From assembly GCF_023336755.1 (NCBI RefSeq), contig NZ_JALZWP010000009.1, positions 1 to 64,000 of the forward strand: a stretch of DNA of 64,000 bases, in the 5' to 3' direction. A model generated the notes under the pieces. It did no database searches. It saw nothing but the letters and a program-made list of their open reading frames with translations, and was not told the origin of the DNA. The translations under genes were made by a program, and so were the position numbers. The stretch is from Roseinatronobacter domitianus (GTDB lineage Bacteria; Pseudomonadota; Alphaproteobacteria; Rhodobacterales; Rhodobacteraceae). Of the stretch, positions 18,049 to 26,783 are shown piece by piece (position 1 is the stretch's first letter; each line of letters starts with the position of its first letter).

Positions 18049-19125
18049 TCAGTCTTCGGTCAGGTCCGCGTCACCCTCGGCCATGTGGAAATCCAGACCG
18101 TGCGCCGCGCGGATCTTATCCTCTATCTCCAATGCGCGCTGCGGGTTCTCGCGCAGGAAACCCTTGGCATTCTCGCGCCCCTGCCCGATGCGCTCATCAC
18201 CGTAGGAATACCACGCGCCAGATTTCTCGACCACGCCAGCTTTGACACCCAGATCCAGCAATTCGCCGGTTTTAGAGATGCCTTCGCCATACATGATGTC
18301 GAATTCCACCTGCTTGAAAGGCGGTGCCACCTTGTTTTTAACGACCTTCACGCGGGTTTGGTTGCCAACAACCTCATCCCGGTCCTTGATGGAGCCGATG
18401 CGGCGAATATCGAGGCGCACAGAAGAATAGAATTTTAGTGCGTTGCCGCCAGTTGTGGTTTCGGGGCTGCCGAACATGACGCCGATTTTCATACGAATCT
18501 GGTTGATGAAGATCACCATGCAATTCGAGCGGCTGATAGAGCCGGTCAGCTTGCGCATGGCCTGCGACATAAGGCGGGCATGAACGCCGACGGAACTGTC
18601 GCCCATGTCGCCTTCAAGCTCGGATTTCGGCGTCAGTGCGGCAACCGAATCGACCACAACGAGAGAAACCGCGCCGGACCGCACCAATGTGTCGACGATT
18701 TCCAGCGCCTGCTCGCCCGTATCGGGCTGCGAGATCAGCAACTCGTCAAGGTCGACACCCAGTTTGCGGGCATATTGCGGGTCGAGCGCATGTTCGGCAT
18801 CGACAAAGGCGCAAACGCCGCCTTTCTTCTGCTCTTCGGCCACGACATGCAGGGTCAATGTGGTCTTGCCAGAGGATTCCGGGCCATAAATCTCGATGAT
18901 CCGCCCTTTGGGCAGGCCGCCGATGCCCAGCGCAATATCAAGACCGAGCGAGCCAGTCGAGGTTGATTCAATATCCTTGAGGACATTGTCACCCCCAAGT
19001 TTCATGATCGAGCCTTTACCGAACTGCCGTTCGATCTGTGCAAGCGCCGAATCGAGCGCTTTTTGTTTTTCCGCCGCCTTTTTATCGGTCTTGTCTGTCA
19101 TGTTCAGCAGGTCCGCTACAGCCAT
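18049..19125 (-). CDS. recA: recombinase A
   Basis: 358 residues. Walker [10 protein letters not shown], Walker B-like [11 protein letters not shown] and the DNA-binding loop region ([25 protein letters not shown]) are all canonical. It drives homologous recombination and activates LexA cleavage in the SOS response. The start at 19125 ([12 protein letters not shown]) is preferred over 19185, which would read through the SOS operator. The acidic C-terminus ends DADLTED. Confidence 0.97.
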   Translation of the reverse strand: MAVADLLNMTDKTDKKAAEKQKALDSALAQIERQFGKGSIMKLGGDNVLKDIESTSTGSLGLDIALGIGGLPKGRIIEIYGPESSGKTTLTLHVVAEEQKKGGVCAFVDAEHALDPQYARKLGVDLDELLISQPDTGEQALEIVDTLVRSGAVSLVVVDSVAALTPKSELEGDMGDSSVGVHARLMSQAMRKLTGSISRSNCMVIFINQIRMKIGVMFGSPETTTGGNALKFYSSVRLDIRRIGSIKDRDEVVGNQTRVKVVKNKVAPPFKQVEFDIMYGEGISKTGELLDLGVKAGVVEKSGAWYSYGDERIGQGRENAKGFLRENPQRALEIEDKIRAAHGLDFHMAEGDADLTED

Positions 19126-19174
19126 TGTTTCGCCCCTTATTTCACAGCGTGCCGGTTGCGGCAATCGCGCGTTT

Positions 19175-19189
19175 GTTCCCGACATGTTC
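19175..19189 (-). promoter_or_regulatory. LexA (SOS) operator upstream of recA
   Basis: GTTC-CCGACAT-GTTC matches the alphaproteobacterial LexA operator GTTC-N7-GTTC exactly. It lies 50-64 bases before the recA start codon. Confidence 0.88.
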
Positions 19190-19391
19190 TACACGATCGT
19201 GCAGCACAAAGCGAGAACTTTATGATTAACGATCCCGGGCAGCTTGGTGCAATTTGGTTAAGAAAGCGTTTGCGCGGTGAGGGTTGCACGGGGCGCAAGG
19301 CGGTCATTCGGTTTTGGACATGGTAAGGACAGCTTGCCTGACCTAACTTCAACCAAAGGGAGGCGCAACGTCTCTGGGAAAGGATGACGAC

Positions 19392-19604
19392 ATGGCTAGT
19401 GTGACAACCGATATCTTTGCAACCCGTGCAACCGAATCGATGGGCGACAAACTGATGCACGGCTTGACGCGCCTTGCCAAGCTCTCGCCGACCTATCGCC
19501 GGGTCGAGGCATTGAGCAACTTGACCGATGCGGAGCTGGCTGCCCAAAACATGACGCGAGAGCAGGCCGCGGCGCGCGTTTTTGGCAACAAGTTTTACGT
19601 CTGA
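19392..19604 (+). CDS. small DUF1127-like protein
   Basis: 70 residues. The C-terminal half LTDAELAAQNMTREQAAARVFGNKFYV resembles the LSDRELxDLGxxR pattern of DUF1127/YjiS small proteins, in a divergent form. AGGATGACGAC precedes the ATG. A GC-rich hairpin lies just after the stop (about 19619-19641). The family is abundant in Rhodobacterales; its role is unclear (RNA binding or phosphate/stress control has been proposed for relatives). Confidence 0.65.
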   Translation: MASVTTDIFATRATESMGDKLMHGLTRLAKLSPTYRRVEALSNLTDAELAAQNMTREQAAARVFGNKFYV

Positions 19605-19842
19605 TACCGCAATGCGAACGCGCCGGTGCAAACCCGGCGCGCGCAATCGCTCTACCCGGCCCAGATCGGCGGAATGCGCCAGAAAGCGCCTGAGCAACCG
19701 TCATACGCCAGCAACATGGCGCGCGCCGTTCACCACCGACAAAATGGTGCCGTAGCGTTCTGGAGCTTTCGCGGTCATCTGCCTTGGTTGAACGGGTTGC
19801 GCGGGCTTGCCAAGCTTGCGGGTTTCGCCCATCACCTTTGGC

Positions 19843-20736
19843 ATGAATGAACAGTCGCATATCTTGTGCATTGGTGCCGCGCTTTGGGACATTATCGGGC
19901 GCACGCCCGCCCCCATGCGGATCGGCTCTGACGTGGCGGGCCGGATCGCCCGTATTCCCGGCGGCGTGGCGCTGAATATTGCCATGGCTTTGGTGCGGGC
20001 GGGGGCGCGCCCTGACCTGCTGGCCGCCGTCGGGCAGGATGCTGCGGGAGATGCGCTTGTGGCAGACATGGCCGCCTATGGTGTCAGCGTACAGCACCTG
20101 TATCGCGCGCCCGACTTGCCCACAGATACTTACATGGCCATAGAGGGCGCGGGCGGGCTGATCGCCGCCATTGCCGATGTGCATTCGCTGGAAATGGCGG
20201 GGGCCAAAGTGCTGGCCCCATTGCGCGATGGTCGGTTGGCAAGTGATGCCGCCCCGTGGCATGGAATGATCGCGCTGGACGGGAATTTGACAGTGGCGCT
20301 GCTCGCGGAAATCGGCAGCGCGCCGGCCTTGGCGCAGGCCGATTTGCGGGTCGCACCTGCCTCTCCGGGCAAGGGCGAGCGGGTGCTGCCGCTGCTGAAA
20401 CGGCCCGGCACGGTGTTCTATGTAAACCTTGAAGAGGCAGGGCTGCTCTGCGGCACCGAATTCGACGGGTCCGCCGCAGCTGCGCGCGGCCTGCTGGCGC
20501 GTGGCGCGCGGCGCGTGCTGGTCACGGATGGTGCCCGCGACACGACCGATGCCTGCGCCGACGCGGTGTTGACGCAGGCTCCCCCACAGGTTCAGGCAGC
20601 TCGCGTGACCGGCGCGGGCGACACGTTCATGGCCGCACATATGGCCGCAGAAGCGCAGGGAATGGCCCGCGAGGATGCCTTGAGACATGCGTTGAAAGTG
20701 GCTGCAAACTACGTGGCCGGTGGGCCAGAACATTAA
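19843..20736 (+). CDS. psuK: pseudouridine kinase (PfkB family)
   Basis: 297 residues of the ribokinase/PfkB fold, with an N-terminal glycine pair (RIPGGVALNIAMALVRAGARPDLLAAVGQDAAG) and PfkB signature 2 with the catalytic Asp (VTGAGDTFMAAHMA, about 262-275). The specific name rests on context: the next gene, starting 10 bp downstream, is psuG. PsuK phosphorylates pseudouridine and PsuG cleaves the product to uracil and ribose 5-phosphate. Confidence 0.85.
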   Translation: MNEQSHILCIGAALWDIIGRTPAPMRIGSDVAGRIARIPGGVALNIAMALVRAGARPDLLAAVGQDAAGDALVADMAAYGVSVQHLYRAPDLPTDTYMAIEGAGGLIAAIADVHSLEMAGAKVLAPLRDGRLASDAAPWHGMIALDGNLTVALLAEIGSAPALAQADLRVAPASPGKGERVLPLLKRPGTVFYVNLEEAGLLCGTEFDGSAAAARGLLARGARRVLVTDGARDTTDACADAVLTQAPPQVQAARVTGAGDTFMAAHMAAEAQGMAREDALRHALKVAANYVAGGPEH

Positions 20737-20746
20737 GGAATGTCAG

Positions 20747-21673
20747 ATGTTTGAGATGCGTTACTCAACCGAAGTGGCCGAAGCGCGCGACACCGGCGCG
20801 CCGATTGTCGCGCTGGAATCGACCATTATCACCCATGGCATGCCTTACCCCCGCAACCTGGACATGGCACGGCAGGTCGAAAACGACATCCGCGCCGCCG
20901 GGGCCATTCCGGCAACCATCGCTGTTCTGGACGGGGTGATCCATATCGGGCTGGAGATGGTCGAGCTTGAGCAACTGGCCCAAACCACCGGCGCGCTGAA
21001 ACTGTCGCGTGCCGATCTGGCCGCAGCGCTGGCAATGGGTGCAACCGGGGCCACAACCGTTGCCGCGACCATGATCTGCGCCGCCCGCGCCGGTATCGCG
21101 GTGTTTGCCACCGGCGGCATAGGCGGGGTGCATCGCGGCGCAGAGCAGAGCTTCGACATATCCGCCGATTTGCAGGAATTGGCGCAAACCCCCGTTACCG
21201 TGGTTGCCGCCGGGGCCAAGGCCATTCTGGACCTGCCCAAAACGCTGGAAGTGCTGGAAACGCTGGGTGTGCCTGTCATCGCTCATGGGCAAGACGGGTT
21301 CCCTGCTTTCTGGTCGCGCGAGAGCGGCCTGCCTGCGCCCCTGCGAATGGATGACCCCGCGCAGATCGCCCGCGCCCACCAGATGCGCGCCGCGCTTGGT
21401 TTGCCCGGTGGCCAGCTTGTCGCCAACCCCATCCCCGAAGCCGATGAAATCCCGCGCGATGTGATCGACGGTTGGATCGCGCAAGCCCTGCACGATTGCG
21501 CGGGCGTTGCCGCCAAGGATGTGACCCCCCGTCTGCTTGCCCGTATCTTTGAGCTGAGCGACGGCGCGTCGCTAACGGCCAATATCGCGCTGGTGCGCAA
21601 CAATGCGCGGCTGGGTGCCGCGATTGCATGCGCGCTTGTATCGGCCATCCCCGCCCCCCATATCGGCGCCTAG
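20747..21673 (+). CDS. psuG: pseudouridine-5'-phosphate glycosidase
   Basis: 308 residues, the usual family length. Conserved blocks are ALESTIITHGMPYPRN, LSRADLAAALAMGATGATTVAATM, VFATGGIGGVHRGAE and VANPIPEADEIPRDVI. It breaks the C-C glycosidic bond of pseudouridine 5'-phosphate in a Mn-dependent reaction. The start at 20747 has AGGA upstream. It pairs with psuK in one operon for reuse of modified-RNA breakdown products. Confidence 0.93.
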   Translation: MFEMRYSTEVAEARDTGAPIVALESTIITHGMPYPRNLDMARQVENDIRAAGAIPATIAVLDGVIHIGLEMVELEQLAQTTGALKLSRADLAAALAMGATGATTVAATMICAARAGIAVFATGGIGGVHRGAEQSFDISADLQELAQTPVTVVAAGAKAILDLPKTLEVLETLGVPVIAHGQDGFPAFWSRESGLPAPLRMDDPAQIARAHQMRAALGLPGGQLVANPIPEADEIPRDVIDGWIAQALHDCAGVAAKDVTPRLLARIFELSDGASLTANIALVRNNARLGAAIACALVSAIPAPHIGA

Positions 21674-21692
21674 AGCGGCAACAGGACAGATC

Positions 21693-22370
21693 ATGTCGGC
21701 AGATCATCACAAACGCGGGTTCCTCGGTTCAATCCGTTCTAATTTTCTGGCTGGATTGGCGGTGATCGCCCCCGGCGTGCTGACGGTCTGGCTGGTCTGG
21801 AACGTGGTCACATGGATCGACGGGATCGTGATGCCGCTGATCCCGCGCCGCTTTCAACCCGAAGTGCTGACCGGCTGGGACGTGCCGGGCGTGGGCGTGG
21901 CGCTGTTTTTGGTCTTTACGCTGGTGATGGGCTATTTCACCAAGGGCTTTATCGGCCGCACGCTTGTCGGCTGGGGCGAGCGCATTGTCGAGGCGATGCC
22001 TGTCGTGCGCTCCATCTACAACGCGGTGAAACAGATCGCGGATACGATCCTTGCACGCACCGCCCCAACCTTTGACCGGGCGTGCTTGGTGGAATATCCG
22101 CGCAAGGGGATTTGGGCCACGGCATTTATCTCGACCACCACGCGTGGCGAGATTGGCGACAAGCTGTCGAACGGGGAGGAACTGGTTTCGGTGTTTCTGC
22201 CGACCACGCCAAACCCGACCTCGGGGTTTCTGCTGTTCCTGCCGCGCCGTGACGTGATCGAGTTGGATATGTCCATCGAAGACGCCGCGAAACTGGTGAT
22301 TTCCGCTGGGCTGGTCTATCCGGACACGCGCAAAGGCAAACTGGTGGCCGCGCCGGGTGTGGAAAGCTGA
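21693..22370 (+). CDS. DUF502 inner-membrane protein
   Basis: 225 residues with two membrane helices near the N-terminus (about 18-40 and 66-88) followed by a soluble domain with GERIVEAMPVVRSIYNAVKQI, the DUF502 pattern. It lies 19 bp after psuG and may be co-transcribed. The family role is unknown. Confidence 0.85.
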   Translation: MSADHHKRGFLGSIRSNFLAGLAVIAPGVLTVWLVWNVVTWIDGIVMPLIPRRFQPEVLTGWDVPGVGVALFLVFTLVMGYFTKGFIGRTLVGWGERIVEAMPVVRSIYNAVKQIADTILARTAPTFDRACLVEYPRKGIWATAFISTTTRGEIGDKLSNGEELVSVFLPTTPNPTSGFLLFLPRRDVIELDMSIEDAAKLVISAGLVYPDTRKGKLVAAPGVES

Positions 22371-22403
22371 CCAAGCGCCGCGCGATAGCCTAGGTCGCAA
22401 TTT

Positions 22404-22822
22404 CCTTGCGCGCCCTTGCCCTTTCTGCCCTTGCCCTGCCCGACCCTGCCGCCGCCGAATTGCGCTTCTGCACTGCGACCAGCGCTTGCATAAAGGTGGC
22501 CATCAGAGCGCGCGTGCCGGGCAGCGCTGTCAGAGCCTTTGCAAAACCGCTTCACTTGTTACCGCGCCACATCGAAGCGCGGTTGCTGGGCGCATGCGAA
22601 TGACTATTGCGGCACCTCGGCTCAGCCCTTCGACAAATTCGGCGACGAGGATTGCGCCGCGCGCAGCTACAACCGCAAGTCGTTTTCCGGCGTTTCGAAG
22701 TGTTTGAACTGTCGGGCAGTCCGCTGTCGCTATTCCCCTTGGGGGTGATGCGCCCGCCGGATTTCAACCGCAGCGACGCGCCCCACGCGCAGGGTCTTTT
22801 CACCGTCATACGCCCATGGTAA
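22404..22822 (+). pseudogene. degraded DUF1036-type secreted protein, several frameshifts
   Basis: Three different frames give consecutive pieces of one apparent protein. At about 22406-22500 there is an alanine/leucine signal-like segment and AELRFCTATSACIKVAI. At about 22590-22690 there is DYCGTSAQPFDKFGDEDCAARSYNRKSF. At about 22690-22820 there is [25 protein letters not shown] ending in TAA. The order and the Cys/Asp pattern resemble DUF1036 proteins of Rhodobacterales, which I know to have FCNxT and GDxxCxARGY blocks. No single frame spans the region, so it looks like a recent pseudogene, unless sequencing errors caused the shifts. Confidence 0.55.
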
Positions 22823-22878
22823 GCGGCCCTCGCACGCGGAAAATCACTTTCGCGCCCAGATATACCCGGAGAGACATC

Positions 22879-23301
22879 ATGGCCCTAGAGCGCACCTTCT
22901 CGATCATCAAACCCGACGCAACCGCCCGCAACCTGACCGGCAGGATCAACGCCAAGTTCGAAGACGCTGGCCTGCGTATCGTGGCGCAAAAGCGCATTCA
23001 CATGACCAAAGCGCAAGCCGGCGAGTTCTACAAGGTCCACGCCGCACGCCCCTTCTATGATGAATTGTGCGAATTCATGGCCTCTGCCCCGGTCGTGGTG
23101 CAGGTGCTGGAAGGCGAAGGCGCCATTGCCAAAAACCGCGAAGTGATGGGCGCCACGAACCCTGCCGATGCAGCGCCGGGCACCATCCGCGCCGAGTTCG
23201 CGCAGTCGGTTGGCGAGAATTCTGTCCACGGCTCGGACGCACCGGAAACCGCCGCAGAAGAAATCGCGTATTTCTTTTCCGGGCTGGAACTGGTCGGCTA
23301 A
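22879..23301 (+). CDS. ndk: nucleoside diphosphate kinase
   Basis: 140 residues, full length. [11 protein letters not shown] opens the fold and the phosphoryl-acceptor His117 lies in [10 protein letters not shown]. It equalises nucleoside triphosphate pools using ATP. A GGAGAGAC site precedes the ATG, and a strong terminator follows at 23322. It is transcribed alone. Confidence 0.97.
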   Translation: MALERTFSIIKPDATARNLTGRINAKFEDAGLRIVAQKRIHMTKAQAGEFYKVHAARPFYDELCEFMASAPVVVQVLEGEGAIAKNREVMGATNPADAAPGTIRAEFAQSVGENSVHGSDAPETAAEEIAYFFSGLELVG

Positions 23302-23321
23302 TCCGCTGCGACACGCATTTG

Positions 23322-23352
23322 AAAGACCCCGCCGTTTGTGCGGGGTCTTTTG
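23322..23352 (+). terminator. Rho-independent terminator after ndk
   Basis: AAAGACCCCGC and GCGGGGTCTTT form an 11-bp stem with a CGTTTGT loop and the arm ends in CTTTT. It starts 20 bases after the ndk stop codon. Confidence 0.9.
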
Positions 23353-23359
23353 CGTTATC

Positions 23360-23429
23360 AGGGGGCTTTCCGCCCCCTCGCCGCCCTGCGGGTCGGCTCA
23401 CCCCCGAGGATATTTATGCAAGGATGAAG
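23360..23429 (+). repeat. hairpin plus conserved 29-nt tag, copy 2
   Basis: A 7-bp stem AGGGGGC/GCCCCCT (23360-23366, 23372-23378) and a second imperfect GC-rich hairpin are followed by the tag at 23401-23429, one base different from the tag at 14970-14998. The layout (hairpin then tag) is the same as copy 1. Confidence 0.7.
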
Positions 23430-23481
23430 GGGAGCGCCGTTCCTCATTTACCATTGCAGAATTTCCTGCCAGATTGACACT

Positions 23482-24879
23482 ATGTTTCAGAGCGTTGAGT
23501 TGCCCGTCTGGGCCCTGACCCTTATCGTTGGGTTTGCCGCGGTCACCTTCGCGTCGCATTTCCTGTTTCCATCGGTGCGCTGGTTTTTCCGAAAACGGGC
23601 TGAGCGTGCGGTGGCGCGGTTGAACCAGCGGCTGAAGCGCCCGATCGAGCCATTCAAGCTGATGCGACGCCAGGACCAGGTCATCCGGCTGGTTTATGAC
23701 CCGCAGGTGATGGAAGCGGTGCGCGCGCATGCCCGCGACGAGGGCATTCCGCCCAACGTGGCCTTTGAAAAGGCCCGGTCCTACGCGCGCGAAATCGTGC
23801 CGGGGTTTTCCACCGCCACATATTTCGGCTTTGCCATCCGTTTGGCGCGGCGGCTGGGAGAGGGGTTCTATGATGTCGTGGTGCAGGCCGAGGATCAGAA
23901 CGGGCTGGACGAGGTCGCGCCAGAAGATGCCATTGTTTTTGTAATCAACCACCGCTCGAACATGGACTACGTTCTGGTCACCTGGTTGGCCGCGCAGCAC
24001 ACCGCGCTCAGCTATGCGGTGGGCGAATGGGCGCGCATATGGCCGCTAAAAGGCTTTATCCGCGCAATGGGGGCGTATTTCATCCGCCGACGCTATGCCA
24101 ATGCGCTGTATCGGGCGGTGCTGGCGCGCTATGTGCAGATGTCGGTGCAGCAAGGCAGCACGCAAGCGATCTTTCCAGAGGGCGGGCTAAGCCTGGACGG
24201 GCGCGTCGGGCAAGGCCGCGTGGGTTTGCTGACCTATATCTTGCGTGGCTGGGATGCACGCGGCCCGCGTGACGTGATTTTCGTCCCGGTGGCGCTGAAT
24301 TACGACCGGGTGCTGGAGGACCGTCTGCTATTGGCGGCCAAGGCCAGCGGCTCTCGGCGGTTTCGGGGGCGTCCCGGCGTGGCGTTGGCTTTTGTCGCAC
24401 GGGTGCTATGGCAAAAGCTGCGCGGACGGTTCCAGGGCTTCGGGCAAGCGGCGGTGAGCTATGGCGCGCCGGTGTCGCTGCGCAGTTATATGCAGGCCAA
24501 CCCAGAGGCGGATGCCGATGCCTTGGGCGATCTGCTGATGAAGCGGATTCAGGCCGCGATGCCGGTGCTGGCTGTCCCGTTTGCCGCAGCTGCACTGCTC
24601 CGGTCCGGTGGGCGCGGCGCGTGGTCGCAGCTTCACGCGGCCTCGGAAGATCTGCTTGGGCCGGACAAGGCCGATACCTGGCCCGCCGCCGCACAAGGAG
24701 AGCTGTTGCGCAAAGGTCTGGACCACTTGGCGCTGCGCGGCATGATCGCCAAGGAAAACAACATCTTCACTGTCACATCCGGAGAAGAAGCCGCGATCGC
24801 TTATTACGCGGCTTCGATCCTGCAAAACGCGGCAGAGGTGGATGCAAGCCCAGAAAAGCCCGCAGATACTCCGACATAA
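23482..24879 (+). CDS. PlsB-like glycerol-3-phosphate / lysophosphatidate acyltransferase
   Basis: 465 residues. An N-terminal membrane segment (about 8-30) is followed by a PlsC/PlsB domain with HX4D (H157-RSNM-D162), a GPFIxR-like block (MGAYFIRRR) and FPEGGLS (231-237), the substrate-binding triad of the acyltransferase family. It is shorter than classical PlsB (about 800), so it is better called PlsB-like. It acylates glycerol phosphate or a lysophospholipid at the inner membrane. ccr follows after 134 bp. Confidence 0.82.
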   Translation: MFQSVELPVWALTLIVGFAAVTFASHFLFPSVRWFFRKRAERAVARLNQRLKRPIEPFKLMRRQDQVIRLVYDPQVMEAVRAHARDEGIPPNVAFEKARSYAREIVPGFSTATYFGFAIRLARRLGEGFYDVVVQAEDQNGLDEVAPEDAIVFVINHRSNMDYVLVTWLAAQHTALSYAVGEWARIWPLKGFIRAMGAYFIRRRYANALYRAVLARYVQMSVQQGSTQAIFPEGGLSLDGRVGQGRVGLLTYILRGWDARGPRDVIFVPVALNYDRVLEDRLLLAAKASGSRRFRGRPGVALAFVARVLWQKLRGRFQGFGQAAVSYGAPVSLRSYMQANPEADADALGDLLMKRIQAAMPVLAVPFAAAALLRSGGRGAWSQLHAASEDLLGPDKADTWPAAAQGELLRKGLDHLALRGMIAKENNIFTVTSGEEAAIAYYAASILQNAAEVDASPEKPADTPT

Positions 24880-25013
24880 AATTACAAAAAAACAATATTC
24901 AGGGTTGCAATGTTGCGCGACCCATTTTATCCACGCTGCAAGCGCCGCGTGAATTCTGCGACGCAGCATCATGATCGGGGACACCCCCCGTAGTCTTAGC
25001 TTTGGAGGCCGAA

Positions 25014-26306
25014 ATGGCGCTGGATAACCAGACGGGCATGGCGCAGTATGACGCGCCCGAAAAAGACCTGTATGAAATTGGGGAAATGCCGCCTTTGGGC
25101 TATGTCCCCAAGCAAATGTATGGGTGGATTCTGCGCCAGGAACGCCATGGCGACCCGACCGACGCGCTGAAGGTCGAAGTGGTCGACACACCGGAAATTG
25201 ACAGCCATGACGTGCTGGTTTTGGTGATGGCAGCCGGGGTCAATTACAACGGGGTGTGGGCCTGTCTGGGCACGCCGGTTTCGGTGTTCAAGGGTCATGG
25301 GGCACCATATGCCGTGATCGGCTCGGATGCGGCGGGGATTGTCTGGAAGGTCGGCGACAAGGTCAAGAACTGGAAGGTTGGCGACGAGGTCGTGATCCAT
25401 TGCAATCAGGATGATGGCGATGACGAGGAATGCAATGGCGGCGATCCGATGTTCTCGCCCAGCCAGCGCATCTGGGGTTACGAATCCGCCGACGGGTCTT
25501 TTGCGCAGTTCACGCGGGTGCAGGCGCAGCAGCTTATGCCGCGCCCCAAGCATCTGACATGGGAAGAATCGGCCTGCTATGTCCTGACGCTGGCCACCGC
25601 CTACCGAATGCTGTTTGGCCATCATCCGCATGAATTGAAGCCAGGCCAGAATGTGCTGGTCTGGGGCGCGTCGGGCGGCATCGGGTCTTTCGCGATCCAG
25701 CTTGCCGTGGCCGCGGGCGCCAATGCCATCGGGGTCATCTCAGAGGAAGACAAGCGCGATTTCGTCATGAACCTTGGGGCCAAGGGCGTCATCAACCGCA
25801 AGGATTTCAACTGTTGGGGCACCCTGCCCGAAGTCGGCTCCGACGAATACGCCGCGTGGTTCGCAGAAGCACGCCGCTTCGGCAAGGCGATCTGGGAATT
25901 CACCGGCAAAGGCAACAATGTCGACATCGTTTTCGAACACCCCGGACAGGCAACCTTCCCGGTGTCGTCCTTCGTTTGCAAGCGCGGCGGCATGGTGGTA
26001 ATCTGCGCGGGCACTTCGGGGTATAACTGCACCTTCGACGTGCGCCATGTCTGGTCCCATCAGAAGCGTTTGCAGGGCAGCCATTTCGCGCATCTTAAAC
26101 AAGCCGCCGCCGCCAACAAACTGGTAATGGAGCGCCGCGTCGATCCGTGCATGTCAGAGGTTTTCCCCTGGGTCGACATCCCGGACGCGCATATGAAAAT
26201 GCTGCGCAACGAACACAAGCCCGGCAACATGTCGGTGCTGGTGCAAGCCCCGCGCACGGGTCTGCGCACGTTGGAAGAGGTGCTGGAGGCCGGCCCGACC
26301 AAATAA
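25014..26306 (+). CDS. ccr: crotonyl-CoA carboxylase/reductase
   Basis: 430 residues, the family length. It is a medium-chain dehydrogenase/reductase with a GroES-like N-terminus, the family insertion CNQDDGDDEECNGGDPM, the nucleotide-binding VWGASGGIGSFAIQLAVAAGA, and the C-terminal EVFPWVDIPDAHMKML. It reductively carboxylates crotonyl-CoA to ethylmalonyl-CoA, the key step of the ethylmalonyl-CoA pathway for acetyl-CoA assimilation. The start at 25014 follows a strong GGAGG; a promoter probably lies in the AT-rich 24880-24930. Other pathway genes are not in this window. Confidence 0.95.
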   Translation: MALDNQTGMAQYDAPEKDLYEIGEMPPLGYVPKQMYGWILRQERHGDPTDALKVEVVDTPEIDSHDVLVLVMAAGVNYNGVWACLGTPVSVFKGHGAPYAVIGSDAAGIVWKVGDKVKNWKVGDEVVIHCNQDDGDDEECNGGDPMFSPSQRIWGYESADGSFAQFTRVQAQQLMPRPKHLTWEESACYVLTLATAYRMLFGHHPHELKPGQNVLVWGASGGIGSFAIQLAVAAGANAIGVISEEDKRDFVMNLGAKGVINRKDFNCWGTLPEVGSDEYAAWFAEARRFGKAIWEFTGKGNNVDIVFEHPGQATFPVSSFVCKRGGMVVICAGTSGYNCTFDVRHVWSHQKRLQGSHFAHLKQAAAANKLVMERRVDPCMSEVFPWVDIPDAHMKMLRNEHKPGNMSVLVQAPRTGLRTLEEVLEAGPTK

Positions 26307-26327
26307 ACTACGCGCAAACCCTTGCGC

Positions 26328-26365
26328 CTGACCGCGATCTGCCCACGTGGCCGGTCGCGGTTTTT
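26328..26365 (+). terminator. terminator after ccr
   Basis: ACCGCGA (26331-26337) pairs with TCGCGGT (26355-26361) and is followed by TTTT. It lies 24 bases after the ccr stop codon. Confidence 0.7.
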
Positions 26366-26483
26366 ACGTTTCGCATTTCTCTGCCTTGCAAATGCTGCAT
26401 AGCGGCATTTCCGGTTTGTTCATTGTGCAATCGCAGCATCGGCGTATGTCTGGTGTCAAGAAACGCAAATGAGAGACGCAATC

Positions 26484-26702
26484 ATGGCTTATGCAAATCA
26501 CACCACCGACCTACGCTTTGGCGGGTTCCTTGCCCGCCTACAGAGCTTTCGCGCAATGCTGGCAGAGACGCTGCAACAACGCGCCGTCTACAACCAGACC
26601 CTGAGCGAATTGCAGGCGCTGTCCAACCGGGAACTGGCCGATCTGGGCATTCACCGCAGCGAAATACCGCGCCTTGCGGCCGAAGCGGCGTTCAAATCCT
26701 GA
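26484..26702 (+). CDS. DUF1127 small protein
   Basis: 72 residues from the ATG at 26484, which has AGAGACGC upstream; a start at 26469 is possible. The C-terminus LSELQALSNRELADLGIHRSEIPRLAAEAAF is the DUF1127 (YjiS-like) motif. It has its own upstream gap of about 120 bp after the ccr terminator. The function is not established; this family is often strongly expressed and stress-linked. Confidence 0.85.
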   Translation: MAYANHTTDLRFGGFLARLQSFRAMLAETLQQRAVYNQTLSELQALSNRELADLGIHRSEIPRLAAEAAFKS

Positions 26703-26783
26703 CCTGGCTGAGCGCGATGAGCCGCAAATAGTCGGGCATCAGGGCGCGCTGCGGCATGCCTTGCTGTCCCGATATTTTGCCCC

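Noticed and set aside
16158-18245. Long 695-codon plus-strand open frame across alaS and recA
   Set aside because: Antisense to two certain genes, with low-complexity Arg/Gly/Ala composition; it is a GC-rich shadow frame.
19605-19842. Small coding frames between the DUF1127-like gene and psuK
   Set aside because: No ribosome-binding site, no recognisable pattern, and frames run into psuK out of phase.
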